From Pseudomonas sp. H9 (GTDB lineage: Bacteria; Pseudomonadota; Gammaproteobacteria; Pseudomonadales; Pseudomonadaceae), in contig NZ_SMOK01000029.1 of assembly GCF_004353925.1 (NCBI RefSeq), forward strand, positions 1 to 64,000: a stretch of DNA of 64,000 bases, read 5' to 3'. The position numbers were made by a program, and so were the translations under genes. The notes beneath the pieces are model-generated. The model searched no databases, was not told the DNA's origin, and was given only the letters and a program-made list of their open reading frames with translations. The stretch's first letter is position 1. Every line of letters begins with the position of its first letter. Shown piece by piece: positions 50,836-59,942 of the stretch.

Positions 50836-50904
50836 ATCGCGGGTCAAGCCCGCTCCCACAGGGATGTTCACCACACCTGTGGAAGCGGGCTTGCCCCGCG
50901 ATCG
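50836..50904. repeat. REP pair (inverted)
   Basis: ATCGCGGGTCAAGCCCGCTC and GAAGCGGGCTTGCCCCGCGA facing each other, between the dppF stop and the AraC regulator on the same strand. Confidence 0.85.
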
Positions 50905-50906
50905 AT

Positions 50907-51875
50907 TTACAAGAACTGCTCCGCGTAATGGCACGCCACCTGCCGCGTTCCCACCTGGCGGAACGCAGGCTCTTCAGACGCGCAACGTTCGGTGGCATAC
51001 GGGCAGCGCTTGTGGAACGCGCAACCCGGCGGCGGGTTCAACGGGTTAGGCAGCTCGCCGGCGATCTTGATCTTCGGCTTGAGCGGATCCGGATGAATGG
51101 TCGGGGTGGCCGATAGCAGCGCCTGGGTGTAGGGGTGCAGCGGCTTGTTGTAGATATCCTCCTTGGGTCCCATTTCCGCCGGGCGCCCCAGGTACATCAC
51201 CAACACTTGATCGGCGACATGACGCACCACCGCCAGGTTGTGGGAAATGAACACGTAAGCGGTGTTGAACTCTTTCTGCAGGTCCATGAACAGGTTCAGC
51301 ACCTGGGCCTGGATCGACACATCGAGCGCCGAAGTCGGTTCGTCGGCAACCAGCACTTTGGGCTGCAGCATCATCGCCCGCGCCAGGGCGATGCGTTGGC
51401 GCTGGCCCCCGGAAAACATGTGCGGGTAGCGCTGATAGTGCTCCGGGCGCAGGCCAACCTGTTGCATCATGGCCTGAACCTTTTCGCGCCGTTCAGCTTT
51501 GGACAGGTTGGTGTTGATCAGCAGTGGCTCGGCCAACTGGTCACCGATTTTCTGCCGCGGGTTGAGCGAGGCGTAAGGGCTCTGGAACACCATCTGCACG
51601 TCTTTGCGCAGTTGCTTGCGTTCAGCCTTGTTAGCCCCGGCCACTTCCTGTCCGGCGATTTTCAGTGAACCGGAGGAGGGCTCTTCGATCAGGGTCAGCG
51701 CCCGTGCCAGGGTAGATTTGCCACAACCGGACTCACCGACCACCGCCAGGGTTTTGCCGGCTTCCAATTCAAACGACACCCCATTGAGCGCGCGGACCAG
51801 GGCGTGGCCTTTGAACAGGCCACGCGAAACTTCGTAGTGACGGGTCAGTTCACGGGCGGTAAGGACGACGGTCAT
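50907..51875 (-). CDS. dppF: Dipeptide ABC transporter ATP-binding protein DppF
   Basis: A 322-residue ATPase with Walker A GESGCGKSTLARAL, signature FSGGQRQRIALARAM and Walker B VLVADEPTSALD, plus the C-terminal oligopeptide-type cysteine motif GCAFHKRCPYATERC seen in Opp/Dpp ATPases, some of which bind a [4Fe-4S] cluster there. Start at 51875 follows AGGAGGTGGCGTA and overlaps the dppD stop by one base (TAATG). Last gene of the operon. Confidence 0.94.
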   Translation of the reverse strand: MTVVLTARELTRHYEVSRGLFKGHALVRALNGVSFELEAGKTLAVVGESGCGKSTLARALTLIEEPSSGSLKIAGQEVAGANKAERKQLRKDVQMVFQSPYASLNPRQKIGDQLAEPLLINTNLSKAERREKVQAMMQQVGLRPEHYQRYPHMFSGGQRQRIALARAMMLQPKVLVADEPTSALDVSIQAQVLNLFMDLQKEFNTAYVFISHNLAVVRHVADQVLVMYLGRPAEMGPKEDIYNKPLHPYTQALLSATPTIHPDPLKPKIKIAGELPNPLNPPPGCAFHKRCPYATERCASEEPAFRQVGTRQVACHYAEQFL

Positions 51876-52843
51876 TACGCCACCTCCTGGTTCAGCGGGT
51901 AGAAACAACGGACCTGGCTATGTGCCTGGGGATCAAGGGTCGGGCGCTGGCGCCGGCAGCTGTCTTGCACGTAGGGGCAGCGTGGCGACAGCAGGCAGCC
52001 TTCAGGGCGGTCGTAGCGGCCGGGAACGATACCGGGCAGGGTCGCCAGGCGCTCGGCGCCTTCGCTGTGCTCGGGAATCGCCGCCAGCAGGGCTTCGCTG
52101 TACGGGTGCGCAGGCACATCGAACAACTCGGGTACCTGGCCCACTTCCACCGCTTGCCCGGCATACATCACACACACGCGCTTAGCGGTTTCGGCGACCA
52201 CGGCCAGGTCGTGGGTAATCAGGATCAGCGCCATGTTCTGCTCTTTCTGCAGATTGAGCAGCAGCTCCATGATTTGCGCCTGAATGGTCACGTCCAGCGC
52301 GGTGGTCGGCTCGTCGGCGATCAACAGCTTGGGTTCGCCGGCAATGGCCATGGCGATGGCCACGCGCTGGCTCATACCGCCCGACAGTTGGTGAGGGTAG
52401 GCGTCCAGGCGGCTTTCGGCGGCAGGGATCTCGACTTTTTTCAGCAGTTCCAGGGCGCGTTGGCGCGCCGCTTTACCGCGTAGGCCCAGGTGCTGGCGCA
52501 GCACCTCTTCGATTTGGAAGCCCACGGTGTAGCTTGGGTTGAGCGCGGTCATCGGGTCCTGGAAGACCATCGCCATATCCTTGCCGACCACCTTGCGCCG
52601 TTGCCGGCCGCTGAGTTTGAGCATGTTGGTGCCGTCGAAGGTCAGCGCGTCGGCAGTGATCCGTCCGGGGGCGTCGATCAGGCCCATCAGGGCCATCATG
52701 GTCACCGACTTGCCCGAGCCAGACTCGCCCACAATGGCCAGCACCTCACCTTCGTTTACCGTCAGGTCGAGGCCGTCCACCACGGGCACCGCATTGGCAT
52801 CGCCAAAGCGCACATTCAGATTCTTGATTTCTAGAAGTGACAT
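51875..52843 (-). CDS. dppD: Dipeptide ABC transporter ATP-binding protein DppD
   Basis: A 322-residue ATPase, partner of DppF. Walker A GESGSGKSVTMMALMG, signature LSGGMSQRVAIAMA, Walker B LLIADEPTTALDVT, and C-terminal CLLSPRCPYVQDSC. Start at 52843 (MSLLEIKNLNVRFG) after GGAGATCGCC; the frame continues upstream into dppC-overlapping sequence, which is not used. Confidence 0.94.
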   Translation of the reverse strand: MSLLEIKNLNVRFGDANAVPVVDGLDLTVNEGEVLAIVGESGSGKSVTMMALMGLIDAPGRITADALTFDGTNMLKLSGRQRRKVVGKDMAMVFQDPMTALNPSYTVGFQIEEVLRQHLGLRGKAARQRALELLKKVEIPAAESRLDAYPHQLSGGMSQRVAIAMAIAGEPKLLIADEPTTALDVTIQAQIMELLLNLQKEQNMALILITHDLAVVAETAKRVCVMYAGQAVEVGQVPELFDVPAHPYSEALLAAIPEHSEGAERLATLPGIVPGRYDRPEGCLLSPRCPYVQDSCRRQRPTLDPQAHSQVRCFYPLNQEVA

Positions 52844-52853
52844 GGCGATCTCC

Positions 52854-53783
52854 TCAGGCGGCATTCTTGAGTTTCGGGTCCAGCGCGTCGCGCAGTCCGT
52901 CACCCATCAGGTTGATTGCCAGCACGCTGAGCAAAATTGTCAGGCCGGGCAGGCTTACCACCCACCAGGCGCGTTCGATGTAGTCGCGGGCCGAAGCCAG
53001 CATGGTGCCCCACTCAGGGGTAGGCGGCTGAACGCCCAGGCCGAGGAAGCCGAGGGCGGCGGCATCGAGAATTGCCGAGGAGAAACTCAAGGTGGCCTGA
53101 ACGATCAGCGGCGCCATGCAGTTGGGCAGCACGGTGACGAACATCAGCCGTGGCAGTCCGGCACCGGCCAGGCGTGCAGCGGTGACGTAGTCACGGTTCA
53201 GTTCACCCATGACTGCAGCGCGGGTCAGACGCACGTAAGAGGGCAGCGACACGATGGCAATGGCGATCACGGTGTTGAGCAGGCCAGGGCCAAGGATGGC
53301 GACGATGGCTACGGCCAGCAGCAGCGATGGCAAGGCCAGCATCACGTCCATCAGGCGCATGATCGACGGGCCGAGGATGCGTGGAAAGAACCCGGCCAGC
53401 AGGCCGAGGAAAATCCCCGGAATCAGCGAGATCACCACCGACGAGAGGCCGATCATCAGCGACAGACGTGAACCCTGGATCAACCGCGAGAGCAGGTCGC
53501 GGCCCAGTTCATCCGTACCGAGAATGAACTGCCAGTTACCGCCTTCCAACCATACCGGTGGTGTCAGCAGGAAGTCGCGATACTGCTCGCTGGGGTTGTG
53601 CGGGGCGACCCAGGGCGCGAACAGTGCGCAAAACACAATCACGCTCATGAACATCAGCCCGGCGACGGCGCCTTTGTTGCGCGAAAACGCCTGCCAGAAT
53701 TCTTTGTAAGGCGAGGGGTAGAGCAGGCTCTGGTCAACCGCAGTAGCTTGGGTGGTGACCGATTTGGCAAGTGGAGTTGTCAT
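52854..53783 (-). CDS. dppC: Dipeptide ABC transporter permease DppC
   Basis: A 309-residue inner-membrane permease with an N-terminal OppC-type segment (FWQAFSRNKGAVAGLMFMSVIVFCALF), the GTDELGRDLLSRLIQGSR signature and the coupling loop DYVTAARLAGAGLPRLMFVTVLPNCMAPL. Lies 10 bp after dppB. Confidence 0.94.
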   Translation of the reverse strand: MTTPLAKSVTTQATAVDQSLLYPSPYKEFWQAFSRNKGAVAGLMFMSVIVFCALFAPWVAPHNPSEQYRDFLLTPPVWLEGGNWQFILGTDELGRDLLSRLIQGSRLSLMIGLSSVVISLIPGIFLGLLAGFFPRILGPSIMRLMDVMLALPSLLLAVAIVAILGPGLLNTVIAIAIVSLPSYVRLTRAAVMGELNRDYVTAARLAGAGLPRLMFVTVLPNCMAPLIVQATLSFSSAILDAAALGFLGLGVQPPTPEWGTMLASARDYIERAWWVVSLPGLTILLSVLAINLMGDGLRDALDPKLKNAA

Positions 53784-53793
53784 GACGGGGCCC

Positions 53794-54804
53794 TCAGCGC
53801 TGATGACGGATGCGTGGGTTGGCCAGGCCGTAGAGGATGTCTACGACGAAGTTGACCAGGATCACCAGGCAGGCAATCAGCAGAATGCCGTTCTGCACCA
53901 CGGGGTAGTCACGGGCGCCGATGGCTTCAATCAGCCATTTGCCGATGCCCGGCCAGGAAAAGATGGTTTCGGTCAGCACTGCGCCGGCCAGCAGGGTGCC
54001 GACCTGCAGGCCGAACACGGTCAGTACCGGGATCAGAGCGTTACGCAGGCCATGCACGAACACCACCCGTGCTGGCGACAGGCCTTTGGCCCGAGCGGTA
54101 CGGATGTAGTCTTCGCGCAGCACTTCGAGCATCGAGGAGCGGGTCATCCGGGCGATCACCGCCAGCGGAATAGTGCCCAGCACGATGGCCGGCAGAATCA
54201 AGTGCATCAGGGCGTCCTTGAACGCGCCTTCTTCATCGCTGAGCAGGGTGTCGATGAGCATGAAGCCGGTTTTCGGCTCGATGTCGTAGAGCAGGTCGAT
54301 GCGCCCGGAAACCGGGGTCCAGCCGAGGCTGACCGAGAAGAACATGATCAGAATCAGGCCCCACCAGAAAATCGGCATCGAGTAACCCGCCAGGGATATC
54401 CCCATGACACCGTGGTCGAACAGTGAACCGCGCTTGAGGGCGGCGATTACCCCGGCCAGCAGGCCGATTATCCCGGCGAAGAACAAAGCCGCGATGGCCA
54501 GCTCCAGGGTCGCCGGAAACAGGGTGAGAAATTCGTTCCACACGCTTTCGCGGGTGCGCAGCGACTCGCCAAGATCCCCTTGCGCAAGTTTGCTGACATA
54601 GTCCAGGTACTGTTCTGGCAGTGGCTTGTTCAAGCCGAGGCGCTCCATGGCCTGGGCGTGCATTTCCGGGTCAACCCGGCGTTCCCCCATCATGACTTCT
54701 ACCGGGTCACCGGGTATCAGCCGTATGAGCGCGAACGTCAGCAAGGTGATGCCGAAAAAGGTCGGGATCAATAGTCCCAGGCGCCGGGCAATAAAACTAA
54801 GCAT
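53794..54804 (-). CDS. dppB: Dipeptide ABC transporter permease DppB
   Basis: A 336-residue permease beginning MLSFIARRLGLLIPTFFGITLLTF, with LIPGDPVEVMMG, six predicted helices and the coupling loop REDYIRTARAKGLSPARVVFVHGLRNALIPV. Forms the channel with DppC. Confidence 0.95.
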   Translation of the reverse strand: MLSFIARRLGLLIPTFFGITLLTFALIRLIPGDPVEVMMGERRVDPEMHAQAMERLGLNKPLPEQYLDYVSKLAQGDLGESLRTRESVWNEFLTLFPATLELAIAALFFAGIIGLLAGVIAALKRGSLFDHGVMGISLAGYSMPIFWWGLILIMFFSVSLGWTPVSGRIDLLYDIEPKTGFMLIDTLLSDEEGAFKDALMHLILPAIVLGTIPLAVIARMTRSSMLEVLREDYIRTARAKGLSPARVVFVHGLRNALIPVLTVFGLQVGTLLAGAVLTETIFSWPGIGKWLIEAIGARDYPVVQNGILLIACLVILVNFVVDILYGLANPRIRHQR

Positions 54805-54878
54805 CTTCTGGTGTACCTCATCAGCCGGTCAGGCATGCCCGCCAGCACCCGGGTAGAGCGCTGGCGGTCGTTCTTGTT

Positions 54879-56474
54879 CTACTTCACCTGGGTGGTGGCG
54901 AAGTTGTTATTGGTGAGAGGGTTGATGTGATACCCCTCCACGTTTGCGCGCATGGCTGTGAACATCTTCGGATGCGCCATGCTGATCCACGGTTGATCTT
55001 CATCGTACACCGCCAGTGCCTTTACATAGAGCGCTGCGCGCTCATTTGTATCGGTGATGGTGCGGGCTTTGTCGATCAAGGCCTGGAATGTCTGATTGCA
55101 CCAGCGGGCATAGTTCTCACCACTTTTCACCGCATCGCAGCTGAGCAACGGGGTGAGGAAGTTGTCCGGGTCGCCGTTGTCGCCGGCCCAGCCGGTGGAA
55201 ACCATGTCAGGTTCGCCCTTTTTGGCACGGCGCAGCATCTCGGCCCACTCCATCACGCGAATGTCGACCTTCAGGCCGATTTTCGCCAGGTCGGCCTGGA
55301 GCATTTGCGCGCTCAGTTGCGGGTTGGGATTGGTCGGCCCGCCACCGTTGCGTGTGAACAGGGTGAGCACCGTGCCCTCCGGTACACCAGCCTCTTTGAG
55401 CAGCGCGCGGGCTTTGTCCAGATCGCGTGGTGGGTTCTGGTTGGCGGTGTTGTAGCCCATCAGCGTCGGCGGATAAGGGTTGACGCCAACCAGGGCGTTG
55501 CCCTTGCCGAACAGCTGGTCGACGTGGGTCTGGCGGTCGAAGGCGATGTTGATGGCTTTGCGCACCCGCACGTCGCTCAGGTACTTGTGCTCGGTATTGA
55601 GGGAGATGTAACCGGTGGTCAGCGCCTCCATCTCGGCGACTTTCAGTTTAGGGTCGGTCTTGATGTTGGAGATGTCGTCGGGCTTGGGGTAGAGCGCCAC
55701 CTGGCATTCGTTGGCCTTGAGCTTTTGCAGGCGCACATTGTTGTCGCTGGAAATGGCGAAAATCAGCGCATCGGCCGGTGGCTTGCCGCGGAAGTAGTCA
55801 GGGTTGGGCTTATAGCGAACCTGAGCATCCTTGACGTAGCGCTGGAAAATGAACGGGCCGGTGCCAATCGGCTTGCTGTTGAGGTCGGCGGTTTTACCGG
55901 CCTTGAGCAACTGGTCACCATATTCGGCGGAGTAGATCGAGGTGAAGGCCATGGCCAGGTCTGGCAAGAATGGCGCTTCAGGGCGGGTGAGCGTAAAGAC
56001 CACGGTGTGGTCATCGGTCTTCTCAACGCTTTTGAGCAGGTCTTTGAAACCCATGCTCTCGAAGTAAGGGAAACCGATGCTGGTCTTGTTGTGCCACGGA
56101 TGGTTCGGGTCCAGTTGGCGGCGGAAGCTCCAGAGTACGTCGTCGGCATTCATCGCCCGGGTGGGTGTGAAGTAATCGGTGGTATGAAACTTCACCCCTT
56201 GGCGCAAATGAAAGGTGTAAGTCAGGCCGTCGTCGCTGATCTCCCAGCGCTCGGCCAGGGCCGGCTGGATTTCGGTGGTGCCGGGTTTGAAATCGACCAG
56301 GCGGTTGAACACGGTTTCGGCCGAGGCGTCAGCGGTGACTGCGGTGGTGTACTGCACAATGTCGAAGCCTTCCGGGCTGGCTTCGGTACAAACCACCAGC
56401 GGCTTGGCCGACAGGCCCGCCGCAGCACTCAACAGGACGGCTGCCAGGGCAGCCTGTAACGGTAGCAATTTCAT
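54879..56474 (-). CDS. dppA: Dipeptide-type periplasmic binding protein, third of three (DppA-like)
   Basis: A 531-residue SBP_bac_5 protein with signal peptide MKLLPLQAALAAVLLSAAAGLSA and mature start KPLVVCTEASPEGFDIVQYTTA. It has LTYTFHLRQGVKFHTTDYF, the peptide-backbone pocket region and RWCNQTFQALIDKA. It lies directly before dppB, after the porin, as does dppA4 of P. aeruginosa; it is the most divergent of the three binding proteins here. Delivers peptides to DppBCDF. Confidence 0.9.
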   Translation of the reverse strand: MKLLPLQAALAAVLLSAAAGLSAKPLVVCTEASPEGFDIVQYTTAVTADASAETVFNRLVDFKPGTTEIQPALAERWEISDDGLTYTFHLRQGVKFHTTDYFTPTRAMNADDVLWSFRRQLDPNHPWHNKTSIGFPYFESMGFKDLLKSVEKTDDHTVVFTLTRPEAPFLPDLAMAFTSIYSAEYGDQLLKAGKTADLNSKPIGTGPFIFQRYVKDAQVRYKPNPDYFRGKPPADALIFAISSDNNVRLQKLKANECQVALYPKPDDISNIKTDPKLKVAEMEALTTGYISLNTEHKYLSDVRVRKAINIAFDRQTHVDQLFGKGNALVGVNPYPPTLMGYNTANQNPPRDLDKARALLKEAGVPEGTVLTLFTRNGGGPTNPNPQLSAQMLQADLAKIGLKVDIRVMEWAEMLRRAKKGEPDMVSTGWAGDNGDPDNFLTPLLSCDAVKSGENYARWCNQTFQALIDKARTITDTNERAALYVKALAVYDEDQPWISMAHPKMFTAMRANVEGYHINPLTNNNFATTQVK

Positions 56475-56549
56475 GAAACCTCCCTGCTATCAATTAAGCC
56501 AGCGTAGCCGCCACAGCCGGTTCAGTGAACCGGCATGGCGGCCTGCGCC

Positions 56550-57929
56550 TTAGAGAATGTTGAATGGAATGGTGGTCACGATGCGCAGCTCGTCCAGGCT
56601 GCCGTCGCCTTGGTTCTTGCTGGCGCGGTGAGCGGTGTAGGTTGCACGCACGGTGGTGTCTTTGAGTGCACCGCTCTGTACCGCATAGCTGGTACCGATA
56701 CCCCACTCATAGTGGTTTTCGCCATCGAGGTTTTTCACGTCGTAACCGGTACCGGTGTAATGCGTACCGTCGATGCCCCAGCCGCGCGCGTTGTACAGGT
56801 TGAACTTCAGGCCGGGTACACCGTACTGAGCCATGTTCAGCACGTAAGCGATCTGCATGGACTTCTCGTTCGGGCCGTTGAAGTCCGAGAGCAGGGAGTT
56901 GGCCAGGAAAATGGCGTTGGTTTCATGCAGGTAGTCGAAGTACTCGTTACCGTTCACTTGCTGGTAGGAGAAGGTCAGGTTGTGCGCCTGATGGGTCAGG
57001 CCCAGCGACAGACTGTAGGTGTCGTTGTCGATGTCACCGAGTTCGCTGCGACCTTCATCTTTGGTTTTGTAGTAGTTCAGGCCAGTGGTCAGGCTCAGTA
57101 CCGAACTGTCGCCCAGTTCATGGTTGGCGCCGAAGTAGTACTGGTTCCAGAAGTCTTCGACCTTGGACACATACAGGCTGGTGCGCAGGCTCTGGAGCGG
57201 CTGGTAGTTGATACCGGCCATGCTGATGCGGTCGGTTTCTGCGCCATTGGCGCCGTACTCGGAGCGGAATTTGCTCAGGCTCTGTTCGGTACGAGGTGAG
57301 ACGCGGTCGAAAGTGCCGGCGTCGAACGACAGGTTATCGAACTCTTCGCTGTGAATGCTCACGCCCTGGAAGCTCGAGGGCAGGGCACGGTTGCCGATGT
57401 AGGCAATCACCGGCGTGTCCACCGAGTGGCGGCCGGCGGTCAAGGTGGTGTTGGACACGCGCGCCTTGACGTTGGCCAGGCCCATTTTGCTCCACTGGCC
57501 AATGACATCGCCGTCGCTGTGGGTCAGGGTACGGTTGTTCGGCCCGGCCACTGCAGCACGCCCTTGCTCGAGGGCGATGGCGTTGTAGGCGGCGACTTCG
57601 GTGGCGAAGCCGATCGTGCCTTCGGTGAAACCCGAGCTGTAGTTGAGGATCGTGCCCTGAACCCAGTTGTCCCGGCTGTGGGTGTCGTGGCGGCTGCCAT
57701 CACTTTTGTAGTACTTCCACAGGGGGGCACGGGTCGCGCGTTCACGGGCGTACCAGTTACGGGTCGATCCGGAGAGGCTTTGCCCTTCGAAAAAGCCCGT
57801 GGCGGCGCTTTGCGCGCTGGTGGATTTGACGCTGAGCGGCACATAGTCCTGGCTTACGGTTTCGCCGTGGGCTACGGCCGACAGGCCGCTGAGGGACAAT
57901 GCCAATACTGCAGATGTGGTTCGTTTCAA
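56550..57929 (-). CDS. OprD-family outer-membrane porin (OpdP-like)
   Basis: A 459-residue OprD-type barrel with signal peptide MKRTTSAVLALSLSGLSAVAHG, early FFEGQSLSGSTRNWYARERA and C-terminal YTAHRASKNQGDGSLDELRIVTTIPFNIL. OprD porins take up basic amino acids and small peptides; position inside the dpp operon points to the OpdP (glycine-glutamate dipeptide) branch. It would let peptides through the outer membrane to the binding proteins encoded on both sides. Confidence 0.88.
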   Translation of the reverse strand: MKRTTSAVLALSLSGLSAVAHGETVSQDYVPLSVKSTSAQSAATGFFEGQSLSGSTRNWYARERATRAPLWKYYKSDGSRHDTHSRDNWVQGTILNYSSGFTEGTIGFATEVAAYNAIALEQGRAAVAGPNNRTLTHSDGDVIGQWSKMGLANVKARVSNTTLTAGRHSVDTPVIAYIGNRALPSSFQGVSIHSEEFDNLSFDAGTFDRVSPRTEQSLSKFRSEYGANGAETDRISMAGINYQPLQSLRTSLYVSKVEDFWNQYYFGANHELGDSSVLSLTTGLNYYKTKDEGRSELGDIDNDTYSLSLGLTHQAHNLTFSYQQVNGNEYFDYLHETNAIFLANSLLSDFNGPNEKSMQIAYVLNMAQYGVPGLKFNLYNARGWGIDGTHYTGTGYDVKNLDGENHYEWGIGTSYAVQSGALKDTTVRATYTAHRASKNQGDGSLDELRIVTTIPFNIL

Positions 57930-58096
57930 GGTAAAGCTCCCTTTCTTTTCTTTTTTTTAGTTGTCGCCTGGCCTTGTGAGCTGGGCGATTTTTGCGGTGG
58001 AACACGGGGTGCAAACGTTTGTTCGGTGACAAACGCGCTTATTCAGGCTGCACGGGGTCGCGGGAGTGGATCGCACTCCCTTGACCGTTGCAGGGG

Positions 58097-59689
58097 TTAA
58101 TCGACGCTTACGCCGGAAAAGACGTTGCGCCCGAAGGGGCTTACCTTGAAGTCCTCGACCTTGGCACTGAGCGGTTGGTTGACCGTCGAGTGAGCGATCG
58201 GAGTAATTGGCACTTGCTGCTTGAGCAACTGCTGGGCCTGTTGATAAATCACGCTGCGCTGTTCACGGTCGGTGATGGTCTTGGCTTTTTTGACCAGCGC
58301 GTCGTACTGCGGGTCGCACCACATGGAGTAGTTGTTGCTGCCGATGGCGTCGCAGCTGTACAGCGTGCCCAGCCAGTTGTCCGGGTCACCGTTGTCGCCG
58401 GTCCAGCCGATCAGCGAGATATCGTGTTCGCCGTCCTTGGTGCGCTTGAGGTATTCACCCCACTCGTAACTGACGATTTTGACCTTGAAGCCGACCTTGC
58501 CCCAGTCGGCCTGAAGCATCTCGGCCATCAGCTTGGCGTTGGGGTTGTAGGGGCGTTGCACGGGCATGGCCCACAGGGTGATTTCAGTGCCTTCCTTGAC
58601 CCCGGCAGCCTTGAGCAGTTCGCGGGCCTTGTCCGGGTTGTACTCGGCGTCCTTGATGCTGTCGTCATAAGACCATTGCGTCGGTGGCATGCTGCCAACG
58701 GCCAGTTGCCCGGCATGCTGATACACCGCTTGCACGATGGCGGCCTTGTTCACTGCCATGTCCATGGCCTGGCGCACCTGCAACTGGTCGAACGGTTTGT
58801 GCTGTACGTTGTAGGCGATGTAGCCGAGGTTGAAGCCGGGCTTTTCGATGACCTGCAGTTTTTCATCGCTTTTCAGCGCATCAATATCGGCAGGGCGAGG
58901 GTTCACGGTGACCTGACATTCATTCTTGCGCAGCTTTTGAATGCGTACGGAAGGGTCGGTGTTGATCGAGAAGATCAGTTGCTCAAGCTTGACCTGATTT
59001 GGGTCCCAATAGTCCTTGTTGCCGCGATAACGAATCTGCGAGTCCTTCTGGTAACGCTGGAACACAAACGGGCCGGTGCCAATCGGTTGCTGGTTGATGT
59101 CGCTGGGACGCCCGGAGAGCATCAAGTGATGGGCGTACTCGGCAGAGAGGATCGAGGCGAAGCTCATCGCCAGGTTCTGCACGAACGCGGCATCAATGCT
59201 GTTGAGCGTAAACACCACCGTCATGGGTGCGGTTTTCTCAATCCGTGCGATGTTCTTGTCCAGGCTCATGCCGACGAAGTATGGAAATTCGGTGGGGTAG
59301 GCCTTACGGAATGGGTGCTGGCGATCAAGCATGCGGTTGAAGGTGAACAGCACGTCGTCGGCATTGAAGTCGCGGCTGGGGGTAAAGGTTTTGTTGCTAT
59401 GAAACTTCACGCCTTCGCGCAGGTGGAAGGTGTAGGTCAAACCGTCGGGTGATACTTCCCAGCGGGTGGCCAGTGCCGGCTTGACAGCGGTCGCGCCGCG
59501 TTCGAACTCCACAAGACGGTTGTAGATCGGCTCTGCAGCGTCGTTATCGGTGGCACTGGTGTACTGCGCAGTGTCGAAACCTCCGGGGCTGCCTTCAGAG
59601 CAGAACACCAGGTTCTTGGCCAGGCTCAGCGGGGCCTGGGTGAGCAGGCCGAGGCCTAGCAGCGTTGCAAAAAATGGGGTATTGCGCAT
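58097..59689 (-). CDS. Dipeptide-type periplasmic binding protein, second of three
   Basis: A 530-residue SBP_bac_5 protein from ATG 59689 (MRNTPFFATLLGLGLLTQ signal peptide, mature NLVFCSEGSPGGFDTAQYTS). The frame is open up to 59920 but the upstream part has no ribosome binding site or signal peptide. It is closely similar to the protein at 59943-61568 throughout (for example KEGTEITLWAMPVQRPYNPNAKL is shared in full), so the two arose by tandem duplication. Confidence 0.9.
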   Translation of the reverse strand: MRNTPFFATLLGLGLLTQAPLSLAKNLVFCSEGSPGGFDTAQYTSATDNDAAEPIYNRLVEFERGATAVKPALATRWEVSPDGLTYTFHLREGVKFHSNKTFTPSRDFNADDVLFTFNRMLDRQHPFRKAYPTEFPYFVGMSLDKNIARIEKTAPMTVVFTLNSIDAAFVQNLAMSFASILSAEYAHHLMLSGRPSDINQQPIGTGPFVFQRYQKDSQIRYRGNKDYWDPNQVKLEQLIFSINTDPSVRIQKLRKNECQVTVNPRPADIDALKSDEKLQVIEKPGFNLGYIAYNVQHKPFDQLQVRQAMDMAVNKAAIVQAVYQHAGQLAVGSMPPTQWSYDDSIKDAEYNPDKARELLKAAGVKEGTEITLWAMPVQRPYNPNAKLMAEMLQADWGKVGFKVKIVSYEWGEYLKRTKDGEHDISLIGWTGDNGDPDNWLGTLYSCDAIGSNNYSMWCDPQYDALVKKAKTITDREQRSVIYQQAQQLLKQQVPITPIAHSTVNQPLSAKVEDFKVSPFGRNVFSGVSVD

Positions 59690-59942
59690 GGCGGTCCCTT
59701 GTCCTTTGTTGTGATTTAGCGGTCCTAAGCGCACAGCCAAGCGCATTGCACTTATCACGGTACTCACGACGTTAGGTGCGACGTGGGTTCGATGGTAGGT
59801 AGCAATTACGCAATGGTGTGTAGGAAGTTTCCGAGAGCGGCTGCGACTTTTCCGTGTCGTAACATTTGCGCTCGATCTGCCCGGCCGACACCAAGCCACC
59901 CCGGATGCCAAACACGGCATCGCAGGGAGGATTGGGCGGCTG

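Noticed and set aside
58097..59920. A longer 607-codon version of the second binding protein
   Set aside because: The extra N-terminal part lacks a signal peptide and ribosome binding site; ATG 59689 gives a normal secreted protein.
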